A stretch of 64,000 bases of DNA from contig WPIF01000005.1 in the NCBI GenBank assembly GCA_009773185.1, forward strand, positions 62,001-126,000, in the 5' to 3' direction. A program made the position numbers and the translations under genes. The notes below the pieces were generated by a model. The model did no database searches, was not told the DNA's origin, and saw only the letters and a list, made by a program, of their open reading frames with translations. This stretch comes from Nitrospirota bacterium (GTDB lineage: Bacteria; Nitrospirota; Thermodesulfovibrionia; Thermodesulfovibrionales; UBA1546). This document shows, piece after piece, positions 49,901 through 57,861 of the stretch. How positions within the stretch are numbered: position 1 is the stretch's first letter; each line of letters starts with the position of its first letter.

Positions 49901-52189
49901 TGTTCGAGCACAAGCTATGACATAACAAGGACCCTCAAACTCGGCGACGTTGTCTATTCGACTCCAAGAATATCCCCTAACTCTGCTGTGAACGGATATG
50001 ATGTTACTTATGGAGATAATTCATACAAAAATTGGATAAATTCCAAGATAAAAGGCACCTGCTCGACTAACGCTGACTGTCCGGGGACCTCGGATAAAAC
50101 ATGGGCTACGGACCAGACCTGTACAAGCAATGTATGTTTAGATGCTTCTCTAGTAGGAGACGGTTACATGCCCATAGTTATTCTTGGGGCTAATGACGGC
50201 ATGGTCCATGCATTCAAGGTGAGCAAGATTAAGGACATCAGCCCAAAAGAGGACGACTGTTTTAACGATGCTTCATGCGATTCGCCGGGAGGCGCTATAG
50301 GGCCGGATCAGGGACTTCAACCGGCAAGATTTGCCGATAAGCCGCACTCGGCAAAAACAAGCGACAGCGGAACAGGCACTGATACACAGCCGCCTCTTGA
50401 CCTCGGCAAAGAGGTGTGGGCTTATGTGCCGTTTAATGCCGTGCCGTATCTCAAGTGGTATTGCGACAAGGCATACTGCCACATACCAATGGTTGACGCA
50501 AGGTTCACTGTAATAGACGCCTCGATAGACTATGACCATGATGGAATTATTGAGCCGGAGACTGGTGCAGGCACACTGGAAAGCAGGTCTTCTACTGACA
50601 ACAGATGCGACGTTTCAGGCACCTATGCCTGTCCCGCTGCTCTTGGCTATCCCTGGAGGAGGCTGCTTGTAGGCGCAATGGGAGTCGGCGGGAAAAAGAT
50701 AACTGTCGGAGACAATACATGGAGCTCTTCTATTTTTGTGCTCGATATTACAAACCCGATAAGTCCTGTTCTTTTGTGGGAAAGGCCCTTGCCTGACAAC
50801 ACACTCACAACAGCCAGCCCTGCTGTTATAAGACTTAGCACCGCTGCCGGAGACACGACTTCAAACGGCAGGTGGTATCTGCTAATGGGCAGCGGAGCAG
50901 AGAGTGTTACAACAAATAAAATGAACTACAAGGCAGGCAATGCAAATATTTATGCCTTCGACCTCAGAAACGGCGATCTAAAAGCCACCCTGGACACTGG
51001 CGCCTCAGGTGTTGCTGTCGGAGACATGATGGCAGTTGACTTTGATGGCGACTATAATGTGGATGACGTCTATTTTGGAACTTACGGCGGCACAGGCGCG
51101 ACCCAGACAGGCAATTTTTACAGATTAAGGATAAGAAATAACGCCACTTATTATTCTGATCCTACTGCATGGACTTCAGCTCAAAATTTATCTACAGTTG
51201 TAAGTGTTGGAAGGCCTATTTATGCCTCTCCTGAGGTAGCTCAGGATGTTGATGGAAATAAATGGCTTTATTTCGGCACAGGCGTATATCTGACCCTTGA
51301 ACACGCAGGCATAACCTCTCAATGCAGCAATAATGCAAAGCAATCATGCACTGTTAATGCTGATTGTGGGGCAGGCAATACATGCAGTGCGATAACAGGA
51401 TATAGTGAATACCTCTATGGCGTAAAAGAGACGGAGAACTGTTGGAAAGGAAGCGGAACATGCAGCACGTATACCAATAGCAATTTGCTTGACACAACCA
51501 ATATCAGCTTTACAGGCGCAAAGGCTGTTGAATTAGGCTGTTTCTGCGCAGGGAATTTGCTCAAGACAATAGCCTGCGAATCTCCGGGCAGTTGTTCAAA
51601 AACATGCATCACCGAAGGTTTTCCGAATACAGATACAGTTGTGACTAAGGTTCAGGAGGCAGCCATATCAGGCTACACCGGCAGCCCAACGAGCTGCTCA
51701 GGCAAACAAGATGTAGATGCGATTAACTGTATACAGGAAAATATCAATGCAACCTCAGGAAATACCGACTGCACAGGCGGTTCATGCAAGGGTTGGAAGC
51801 GGGAAACAAGGGGGCAAAAAAGCTTTTCAAAGCCCTTTGTCTCAGGCGGTCTTGTTGATTTCACGACTTTTCAACCGACAAGCACATCTTGCAGTCTTGG
51901 AGGCAACACACACCTGTATGCATTGCATTATACAACAGGAAGTCCTTATGTTCAGCCTACGATATTCTTGGCTGGAGGCACCGAAGGCGCTGCTATGAAT
52001 GACTTAACAATTAAGTCATCCGTAAATCTTGGGACAGGTGTGCCTCCCTTGGGCGAGAGCCTTGTGGCCCTGCCTCTGTCCGGAGACACATATAAAGTTA
52101 TAACACAGGTCAGCGGCGGCTTGCCCGGCACCTCAATGAGCCCGAGCTTGCCGGCAAAAGGCGGTTATGTGCTGTGGATAGTGAAATAA
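46937..52189 (+). CDS. pilY1: PilY1-like type IV pilus tip/assembly protein with Cys-rich insertion
   Basis: VWA-like N-terminal half, C-terminal beta-propeller region (GANDGMVHAF, WAYVPFNAVPYL, VGAMGVGGKK); first gene of the minor pilin operon. Confidence 0.85.
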   Translation: MRPYTRYRIQDTEYRIQNNRASIFSRYTLHPTRYTLYAAFLLSFLLFFPLQSVYAAPQMADYCYIPPFVTDPNTPPNVFIAYERDSDIIEQVYDTDFSNSVSYAGFFDAGSNYAYDTTNNYFEKSTTCTTSATNLNCIPGRALNWGGMSGLDLSRRVLAGFGWNDLGNKGAGDVFTYQGCFVDTGTVATCEACTDAETESPPAGCQKPISYGFWDEGSLNKPATVTIGGSNYSYRFCLSKASGSNPTEVTVVAATGDSAPACPNNQGACNAIGAGGVGCIKFKGRVAMRFTDEDRRGIIQKFADKDKDYIYDTDGIRFGMRRWATATDKARDIMRDVAALTDDEKKTVLRTVLSATTKAPPVDGGTPLSDMMYDIRKYFSGNSTLTYSDGSGGDAALTQTPYAWATDPAKDCRKNFVIFVTRGTNLGTQTATDDCPSDPNTNPLKSKFSEQTCYAFSNDLYTTAPDTAKQNITTYMVHVSFHLGVGAANADQIKHATVDVGGGIYTPLTNPSELQTALEGALLNIISTSASASTVATLTTQSRESSTLTQAYFYPKIEGTPLKWIGYLRLLWSDGGGNLREDNRNRGWLDLKNDNILSFKYFSDGCNNGPCYKARQWADSTGDLKIDTCVSLTKDNTINNEAVSAIWNAQTKLLAASPAEGASSERKIWVGIGNTTAGDGLAGFVKPSVTTPCSSNRGFCEFDTALNTTLHTTLQPYLSPASYCSDWAPRWCNSAAGCNYCTTLRSGTDKVDRACTVANQASDCAYCNGKKDQKCTIPLTCSDGTGNCTGILAGAACSDATGVCVGDCYSGDGSCNTSGSLGCSDGSAATCSTLDADCGTGGKCQYMCTITTTKYCSVNTDCGDYRGASFTGTAAQGGVSACHTDDTCTTAAGTACTKDCDDNCAKSIIKFMRGYDKPTTSASPTAPESPGKDFRLRTQCTADTQCQPPAIGTCGSGVCSVSGASCTDYGASGAASQCGTSGGTCYGICSSTSYDITRTLKLGDVVYSTPRISPNSAVNGYDVTYGDNSYKNWINSKIKGTCSTNADCPGTSDKTWATDQTCTSNVCLDASLVGDGYMPIVILGANDGMVHAFKVSKIKDISPKEDDCFNDASCDSPGGAIGPDQGLQPARFADKPHSAKTSDSGTGTDTQPPLDLGKEVWAYVPFNAVPYLKWYCDKAYCHIPMVDARFTVIDASIDYDHDGIIEPETGAGTLESRSSTDNRCDVSGTYACPAALGYPWRRLLVGAMGVGGKKITVGDNTWSSSIFVLDITNPISPVLLWERPLPDNTLTTASPAVIRLSTAAGDTTSNGRWYLLMGSGAESVTTNKMNYKAGNANIYAFDLRNGDLKATLDTGASGVAVGDMMAVDFDGDYNVDDVYFGTYGGTGATQTGNFYRLRIRNNATYYSDPTAWTSAQNLSTVVSVGRPIYASPEVAQDVDGNKWLYFGTGVYLTLEHAGITSQCSNNAKQSCTVNADCGAGNTCSAITGYSEYLYGVKETENCWKGSGTCSTYTNSNLLDTTNISFTGAKAVELGCFCAGNLLKTIACESPGSCSKTCITEGFPNTDTVVTKVQEAAISGYTGSPTSCSGKQDVDAINCIQENINATSGNTDCTGGSCKGWKRETRGQKSFSKPFVSGGLVDFTTFQPTSTSCSLGGNTHLYALHYTTGSPYVQPTIFLAGGTEGAAMNDLTIKSSVNLGTGVPPLGESLVALPLSGDTYKVITQVSGGLPGTSMSPSLPAKGGYVLWIVK
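46942..47060. repeat. heptad repeats H1 left arm plus H2 right arm within the pilY1 5' coding region
   Basis: ATACAAGATACAGGATACAGGATACAGAATACAGGATACAGAATAATCGTGCATC ... CGCTATACTTTACACCCTACACGCTACACGCTATACGCT. Confidence 0.8.
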
Positions 52190-52191
52190 AC

Positions 52192-52225
52192 CACGATGCA
52201 AGATGCACGATGCGTGATGCATGAT
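52192..52225. repeat. heptad H1 left arm flanking the four-helix-bundle gene
   Basis: CACGATGCAAGATGCACGATGCGTGATGCATGAT directly after the pilY1 stop. Confidence 0.85.
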
Positions 52226-52230
52226 AAAAG

Positions 52231-52611
52231 ATGAAGACACAATCGTATCGAGACCTTGCGATATTTGTATTGTCAAAGGAGTTGGCAGTGAAGGTTCACA
52301 GAATGACATTAGAAGCATTGCCGAAATTCGAAATGTATGAAGAAGGCAGTCAGATAAGGCGTTCTTCGAAATCCATAGTATCCAATATTGTTGAAGGATT
52401 TGGACGTAGACGGCACAAAAATGAATTTATTCAGTTTTTAACTTATGCTGTTGCATCCTGTGATGAAACTAAAGTTCATCTGGAAATGCTTCAGGAAACT
52501 GGTTCTCTCAAAAAAGATGTTTTTGAAAATTTATTGTGTGGGTATGAAGAATTGTTTGCAAAGCTATTTAATTTTAGAGAAGCAGTTATAAAAGGTCATC
52601 GTGCATCATGA
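52231..52611 (+). CDS. four-helix-bundle protein (S23/IVP family)
   Basis: MKTQSYRDLAIFVLSKELAVKVHRMTLEALPKFEMYEEGSQIRRSSKSIVSNIVEGFGRRRHKNEFIQFLTYAVASCDETKVHLEM; matches the family's sequence pattern. Confidence 0.88.
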   Translation: MKTQSYRDLAIFVLSKELAVKVHRMTLEALPKFEMYEEGSQIRRSSKSIVSNIVEGFGRRRHKNEFIQFLTYAVASCDETKVHLEMLQETGSLKKDVFENLLCGYEELFAKLFNFREAVIKGHRAS

Positions 52612-52631
52612 ATCGTGAATCGTGTATCATG
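52596..52631. repeat. heptad H1 right arm flanking the four-helix-bundle gene
   Basis: TCATCGTGCATCATGAATCGTGAATCGTGTATCATG overlaps the stop codon of the gene and the start of gspH. Confidence 0.85.
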
Positions 52632-53108
52632 AAAAATGACGGCTTTTCCCTTGTCGAGCTGCTGATTGTGGTGGCGATCATGGGGATAGTTTTTGCCATC
52701 GCGGCATTAAGCATGACGTCAATGTCAAGAACTGCAAAATTAAATGAAACGAGGGACCAGCTTCTGGCTGATATTGAGGAGGCAAAACTCAAGTCAATAT
52801 CAGGTGTTCCGCAGGGCATATTTGTTACCGGAGGCAATAGCACAAGCTATCAAGTGCTGAGGCTGACCGACGCCAACAGCAACTTTAAGAGGGACGCGGC
52901 TGAAGTTTATGCCACTCTTTCAACTGTTACTATGCCTTCGGGCATGACGATTGAAAAAAATAATGGATCTGAGATCTGGTTTGACCGCAAGGGGATACCC
53001 AAAGACAGCGGCTGGGCGCCGGGCAATTGCACATTCACCCTGACAAAAGACGGGGTAACAAGGATCATTACTATCAGCGAGGGGGGCAGGATACAATATG
53101 AATACTAA
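52629..53108 (+). CDS. GspH/FimT-like minor pseudopilin
   Basis: MKNDGFSLVELLIVVAIMGIVFAIAALSM prepilin signal. Track start 52608 adds heptad-derived MNRESCI. Confidence 0.88.
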   Translation: MKNDGFSLVELLIVVAIMGIVFAIAALSMTSMSRTAKLNETRDQLLADIEEAKLKSISGVPQGIFVTGGNSTSYQVLRLTDANSNFKRDAAEVYATLSTVTMPSGMTIEKNNGSEIWFDRKGIPKDSGWAPGNCTFTLTKDGVTRIITISEGGRIQYEY

Positions 53109-53856
53109 CAGAGGAGCAACTCTCGTAGAGCTTATGATTGCAATACTCGTCATAATGATCGTATCCCTCGGCTTTTTCAACTGGCTGGGCACTGTCATGA
53201 GAATGAATACTTCCATAGAGAAGACCAACACAGCCTATGCTATGGCGAATGACGTGGCCGACAGGCTCCAGAGGATGTCTAATAATGACCTGATCAAACC
53301 GCGTTCAGGCAGCAGCAGATGTGTTGGGTATGATACCGCTACTGCAGATCTAAGACAATGCGCAAGTTGCAACACTGCCACTGCACCTACCGTCAATATC
53401 TCTGTGGGTTCAACAGGCATGACGGTATTCACAGATCCGTGGAAGAGCTCGGCTCCTCAGGAATTGTACCTTTACGACCGGAATAACTGCGAGGGCAAAA
53501 CATGGGTTGACACTACAGGCACTCCTACTTGCAGGGCTGGTTCCACTATAACGGCTACTGCGAATGCAAATATAGATCATCCTAATTCCATTACAGGGAC
53601 GCCAAACTATGACAGCATAAACCCCATCAGGTCTTACAAAGGCACAACATATTATGCTGTGTGGAGTGTTGCATACTTGCCATGTAATGCCGACACTAAC
53701 ACGGACAGAAGGAAGATATTCATAACAGTTTATTGGATTACCCCTGAACCCTCAGACACGGATTTAACAGCATTGCCGGGAAGAATTGCAGCCGGCACGG
53801 CAACAATAAAAAGCGTCTCTCTGGTGGCAGACAAGACAATCGGGGCAGAGAAATGA
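53098..53856 (+). CDS. PilV-like minor pilin
   Basis: MNTNRGATLVELMIAILVIMIVSLGFFNWL prepilin signal. Confidence 0.82.
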   Translation: MNTNRGATLVELMIAILVIMIVSLGFFNWLGTVMRMNTSIEKTNTAYAMANDVADRLQRMSNNDLIKPRSGSSRCVGYDTATADLRQCASCNTATAPTVNISVGSTGMTVFTDPWKSSAPQELYLYDRNNCEGKTWVDTTGTPTCRAGSTITATANANIDHPNSITGTPNYDSINPIRSYKGTTYYAVWSVAYLPCNADTNTDRRKIFITVYWITPEPSDTDLTALPGRIAAGTATIKSVSLVADKTIGAEK

Positions 53857-54935
53857 GAAAAAAAGCATTCAGCGTTCAGCATTCAGCGCTCAGCATACGT
53901 CAGGCAGCGTATCGTATAAAAAAATACACGCTACACGCTATACGCTATACGCTCTCTAAAAAAGGCACTTCACTCGTTGAACTTCTTATTACCCTTACCG
54001 TATTTTCAATAATAGGCGCTATGATGTTCTCTACCTACAGCACCTTTCTGAAACAGGTGACAGTAGAAAGAAAAAAGACAAAGACAGAGCTTGATATCTT
54101 CAACGTAAGCTGGCCTTTGATAAAGGAGATTGAAACAGCAGGATTCGGCGTGCCCAAAACCATAACTCCTATCAGCGAGGTAGGCGGTGAGCTTACGATC
54201 CGCAGCACTGCTGCCGGAGACAGCCAATATGCAGGCGCATGGAGTTATGTTATAGCCACGACTACGACTAATGGAGCGGTTTACGGCATTGATGGAACAG
54301 TCGGGCCGGGTGTTCCCACAGGAGGGAAAGTTGTAATTGTAAATATACTCGATAAAAGCCGCATGGGGCTGGACACTGTCTCCACCAATGCTTCGGGCGG
54401 AGGTTATTATTACCTTACTGCCGGAACAAGCGCTTATGTGAACAATGTTGCCTACTGGTCACCTTATGACGCAGCAGCAACATTACCCCTGGAATATTAT
54501 GAGACAAAATATTCGCTAAGAGACTATGATCCTCCTTCAGACCCGAGGCCTGCAATGTGCGCGCCGGATGGAGCTGGAGCCACGGAAAAGGTAAAAAAGC
54601 TGTCGCGAAGCGTTAAGGATAATAATCCTGGCACCACTTATTTTCTGCCGTTGCTTGACTGCGTCCGGGCATTAGCTTTTAGATTCGGCTGTATTGATGC
54701 CAGCGGGAATTTGACCTGGCAGAGCGGGACAGATTGCGGGACAGCAAAATTAAGGCTTATGAAGATAGGCATGATTATCCAGGCCAGCGCAAAGGGGGGG
54801 GCTTCTCCTGCGACCATAACATTATTTGAGGATTTGGGGGCAGCGCTTGCATCAAGCACAAATCTTACAAACGAGCAGAGGAATTACAAATGGAGAAAGT
54901 TAGAACAGACAATAACTCTAAAGAATCAGGAATAG
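53853..54935 (+). CDS. PilW-like minor pilin with heptad-derived leader
   Basis: KKGTSLVELLITLTVFSIIGAMMFSTYSTFLKQ prepilin signal after a 40-aa heptad-encoded leader. Confidence 0.82.
   Translation: MRKKAFSVQHSALSIRQAAYRIKKYTLHAIRYTLSKKGTSLVELLITLTVFSIIGAMMFSTYSTFLKQVTVERKKTKTELDIFNVSWPLIKEIETAGFGVPKTITPISEVGGELTIRSTAAGDSQYAGAWSYVIATTTTNGAVYGIDGTVGPGVPTGGKVVIVNILDKSRMGLDTVSTNASGGGYYYLTAGTSAYVNNVAYWSPYDAAATLPLEYYETKYSLRDYDPPSDPRPAMCAPDGAGATEKVKKLSRSVKDNNPGTTYFLPLLDCVRALAFRFGCIDASGNLTWQSGTDCGTAKLRLMKIGMIIQASAKGGASPATITLFEDLGAALASSTNLTNEQRNYKWRKLEQTITLKNQE
53867..53955. repeat. heptad inverted repeat H2-like (site d) in the PilW-like leader
   Basis: AGCGTTC AGCATTC AGCGCTC AGCATAC ... CGCTACA CGCTATA CGCTATA CGCT. 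Confidence 0.8.
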
Positions 54936-55444
54936 CCTTAGTAACGGCATTGATAATAACCATGGTTATGCTCATGCTGATTGGAGGCATGTCATATATT
55001 TTGCTTAAGGGGTTCCAGACCAATCTAATAAACAGGCAATTCAGCACTGTCTATGAGGCTGCCAATGGCGGGGTTGAATTTACGACAGGAGTCGTAAATT
55101 CATATCTAAAAAACCCAGGGACGCCTGCCAATGTAAAAATAGACGGCGATTTTGCCACTGTTCTAGGCTGCGCCACTGGTCCCAGTGCAGACGTAGCAAC
55201 TATCTCGGCAAAAACAGCGGACGGGACTTACAGCATCACAACGACGATCCGATGCCTCGGCAATAAGCCAATTCCCGGATATGGAGGCGCCCTGAAATTC
55301 CCGCCGCCGCCTTCAACGTCAGGAGGAGGCACAGGAGGCGGAGCGACAAAATATATCTTCTATTCCATAGTTTCAAGGGCAACAGAAACAACCGGTTCAG
55401 CTAACATCGGAAAAACAGAAGCAATTTACAGGGTGATACAATAA
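54890..55444 (+). CDS. PilX-like pilus assembly protein
   Basis: ESGIALVTALIITMVMLMLIGGMSYILLKG...EAANGGVEF. Confidence 0.82.
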   Translation: MEKVRTDNNSKESGIALVTALIITMVMLMLIGGMSYILLKGFQTNLINRQFSTVYEAANGGVEFTTGVVNSYLKNPGTPANVKIDGDFATVLGCATGPSADVATISAKTADGTYSITTTIRCLGNKPIPGYGGALKFPPPPSTSGGGTGGGATKYIFYSIVSRATETTGSANIGKTEAIYRVIQ

Positions 55445-55447
55445 ATC

Positions 55448-56230
55448 ATGATGCAGGATACAAGATACAAGATACAAGATACAAATCGTGCATCGCGCAT
55501 CGTGCATCGCGCATCGTGCATCTTTTTGATTTTTTTATTTTGTATTTTCCTTGCTGGCTGTAAAGCCAAAGAGACACCAAAGGAGACAGCGCCTGCACAG
55601 CCTGCTGAGGTAGCTAAGCCTTCCGCTGAGACCAAAGAACCGCAAACAGCAGCGTCTGAGGCTGGAGGGATCAAGCTGAATCAGCCTCCGGTTGTTACTT
55701 CTGTTGATGTTACTCCGAATTTCCCCAAGGCAGGAGACGCCCTCAAAATAACAACAACAGCCCAAGACCCTGATGGAGATGAGGTTGCTTTTATATATCA
55801 GTGGTTTAAGAATGAAGAGCTTTTGCCGGAAGAGACGTCCGATGCGTTGAGTTTAAAAGGCTTTAAGCGCGGAGACAGGGTAATGCTTAATGTAATCCCT
55901 TACGACGGTAAAGAAAAGGGAAGCCCCGGAGTTATGAAAGTAACTGTAGGAAATATTTCTCCGGAAATAACTTCAAACCCGAGCGAGAGCAGATTCGAAA
56001 ACCGTAGTTTCAGCTATCAGGTCAAGGCAACTGATTCGGAAAATGACCCTCTGGCCTATTCCCTCAGCAGCGCGCCTGCCGGGATGACAATTGACAAGGC
56101 AACAGGGCTTATACAATGGGCTGTGCCCACTGATTTCAAGGGCAGGGCTTCTGTCATTGTCTCTGTAACAGACAACCAGGGAGGCGAAGGCTTGCAGAGC
56201 TTCGCTTATGAAATAACAGCAGAAAAGTAA
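55448..56230 (+). CDS. lipoprotein with Ig-like/cadherin-like putative domains
   Basis: IFLIFLFCIFLAGC lipobox; FRYSYQVKATDSENDPLAYSLSSAPAGMTID-type repeat (sequence reads FENRSFSYQVKATDSENDPLAYSLSSAPAGMTIDKATGLIQW). Confidence 0.8.
   Translation: MMQDTRYKIQDTNRASRIVHRASCIFLIFLFCIFLAGCKAKETPKETAPAQPAEVAKPSAETKEPQTAASEAGGIKLNQPPVVTSVDVTPNFPKAGDALKITTTAQDPDGDEVAFIYQWFKNEELLPEETSDALSLKGFKRGDRVMLNVIPYDGKEKGSPGVMKVTVGNISPEITSNPSESRFENRSFSYQVKATDSENDPLAYSLSSAPAGMTIDKATGLIQWAVPTDFKGRASVIVSVTDNQGGEGLQSFAYEITAEK
55451..55522. repeat. heptad inverted repeat H1 (site e) in the lipoprotein leader
   Basis: GATACAA x4 then ATCGTGC ATCGCGC ATCGTGC ATCGCGC ATCGTGC ATC. Confidence 0.88.
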
Positions 56231-56244
56231 TGAGTAATGAGGGG

Positions 56245-56838
56245 TTACTGCCCTTTATAGTCTTTTAACAGCATTCCCTGCTCCTGATCAAGCCGGGTCA
56301 TTTCTTCGTTAAATTTATTAATCTTCTCGCTTAGTTCTGAAATCTTGCGTTCATATTCCCGCTTTTCACGGATGGATGATATCCTGCCCTCTTTCCTGAT
56401 ATCTTCCTCTATCTTTTTCTTTTCCTCTGAAAGTTTTTCTGCCTCTTTCTTCAGCTCTTCTTTCTTTTTTGCAATTTCTCTTAGCCTGATTTCCGCATCC
56501 TGCTTTTTTATCTTAACAACCTCGCCTTTTTCTGCTGTTGGCTGAGCCTCTTGCTGCGAGTCGCTTCCGACTGTAGAATCCTTTTTCACTGCGTCCTCAG
56601 GGGCGCTCTCGTACGTGCTGCGCCCGGACTTTGTCTGCTTTATGCTCTCAATGCTGCTCTTGTCGAGCTCTATCAGCCCGGCGCCGTCTAGGTAAAACCT
56701 TATCTTGCCGTCTGCTTCAGTGTAATTATTAACATTAAAGCCCCTGCCGTTTTTAAGGATTATCTTGTAGCCGGCAAAGGCAGGCATGGCAATAAGCATG
56801 AGCGAGAGAAATAAAATAAGATATATTGGTTTTTTCAT
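56245..56838 (-). CDS. exported coiled-coil protein of unknown function
   Basis: Signal peptide then long Lys/Glu-rich coiled coil. Confidence 0.7.
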   Translation of the reverse strand: MKKPIYLILFLSLMLIAMPAFAGYKIILKNGRGFNVNNYTEADGKIRFYLDGAGLIELDKSSIESIKQTKSGRSTYESAPEDAVKKDSTVGSDSQQEAQPTAEKGEVVKIKKQDAEIRLREIAKKKEELKKEAEKLSEEKKKIEEDIRKEGRISSIREKREYERKISELSEKINKFNEEMTRLDQEQGMLLKDYKGQ

Positions 56839-57641
56839 TTGCCTGTTCCTTTCTTTTTTGCCGAGTCAATCATCTTTATCAATTTGTCTGCCTCTAAAAA
56901 TCCGACTTGCACGGAGCCGTCAGGCATTATCGCCGTGGGAGTGCCGGTGATGCCGAGACGTTCTGCGAGCTTGATGTTCTTGTCAATCTCATCTGTCTTG
57001 CAGTCGGTTTTTGGTATGGATTTTTTATCGAAATTATCCTCAAGAAGTTTTAACGACTTTTCGCATACTACGCTCACGGACTTCCAGTAGGCGTCGGGAT
57101 GCAGCTTTATTAGAGGTAAAAGTTTTATGTAAAAGGCAATATCCCTTCTCTGTTCCACAACTTTTTTAAGCTCTGCATGAAATTTTCCGCAAAACGGGCA
57201 GTCAGGGTCTGTAAAGACAATTATCTTTTTAGCTGCATTTTTATCCCCGAGCAGCAATGCATTTTTAAGAGGAATTTTTGAGCGGTCAATCCGCCTTCCC
57301 TTGTTCAGTTCATCTACCCTCTCTTTTGTCCTGTCAACCGCTGCGTTTACCTCGATAATCGGGCCTGCTATCAGATACTTCTTCGAAAAATCAACATAGA
57401 AAAGCCCTCTCTGTCCCTTATTTTCTACGGCAACTTCCCAGAGTCCCCTTGCAGGGCTCATCTGTATCTTCAGGATTTTTGCCTCAGGGTTCTTGATTTT
57501 TACGAGAATACCCTGAACCTCAGTTGTGCTGAGGGTGTGGCATTTTGTGCAGTCGGCATCGCACGCGCCGGAGGCATAAACAGGGCTGATGGCTGACAGC
57601 TGGCAGCTGAGAACTAAAATGAGCAATAACAAAATGTGCAT
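56835..57641 (-). CDS. DsbC-like thiol:disulfide interchange protein
   Basis: IVFTDPDCPFCGKFHAELKKV and LAERLGITGTPTAIMPDG. Confidence 0.85.
   Translation of the reverse strand: MHILLLLILVLSCQLSAISPVYASGACDADCTKCHTLSTTEVQGILVKIKNPEAKILKIQMSPARGLWEVAVENKGQRGLFYVDFSKKYLIAGPIIEVNAAVDRTKERVDELNKGRRIDRSKIPLKNALLLGDKNAAKKIIVFTDPDCPFCGKFHAELKKVVEQRRDIAFYIKLLPLIKLHPDAYWKSVSVVCEKSLKLLEDNFDKKSIPKTDCKTDEIDKNIKLAERLGITGTPTAIMPDGSVQVGFLEADKLIKMIDSAKKKGTGK
57582..57616. repeat. heptad repeat H3 (site c) in the DsbC-like signal peptide
   Basis: Minus strand AGCTGCC AGCTGTC AGCCATC AGCCCTG encodes SCQLSAISP. Confidence 0.65.
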
Positions 57642-57710
57642 AGGTAATTATAACAGATTTTTTTATTCAAAAGCGCATTGTTCTTTCTCACTTCAAAGGG
57701 CTAACTCCCG

Positions 57711-57806
57711 AAACTCCCCTCCTTGGTTAAGGAGGGGCCAGGGGTGGTTTGTAAGGATTGCTCCACTTACCACCCCTCAATCCCCTCCTAAAATAGGCGG
57801 GGAGCT
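57711..57806. repeat. MITE-like GC-rich palindromic intergenic repeat
   Basis: CTCCCCTCCTTGGTTAAGGAGGGGCCAGGGGTGGT ... TACCACCCCTCAATCCCCTCC: nested inverted repeats. Confidence 0.75.
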
Positions 57807-57861
57807 ATAACCGAAATATATTAATAACAGATTTTTTTTAAGCTATGATAAAATTTCCTCT

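Noticed and set aside
52231-52611. Diversity-generating retroelement accessory protein (Avd)
   Set aside because: Avd is a related four-helix-bundle family, but no reverse transcriptase or TR/VR adenine-biased repeat pair is present in the window. The sequence pattern is closer to S23/IVP proteins.
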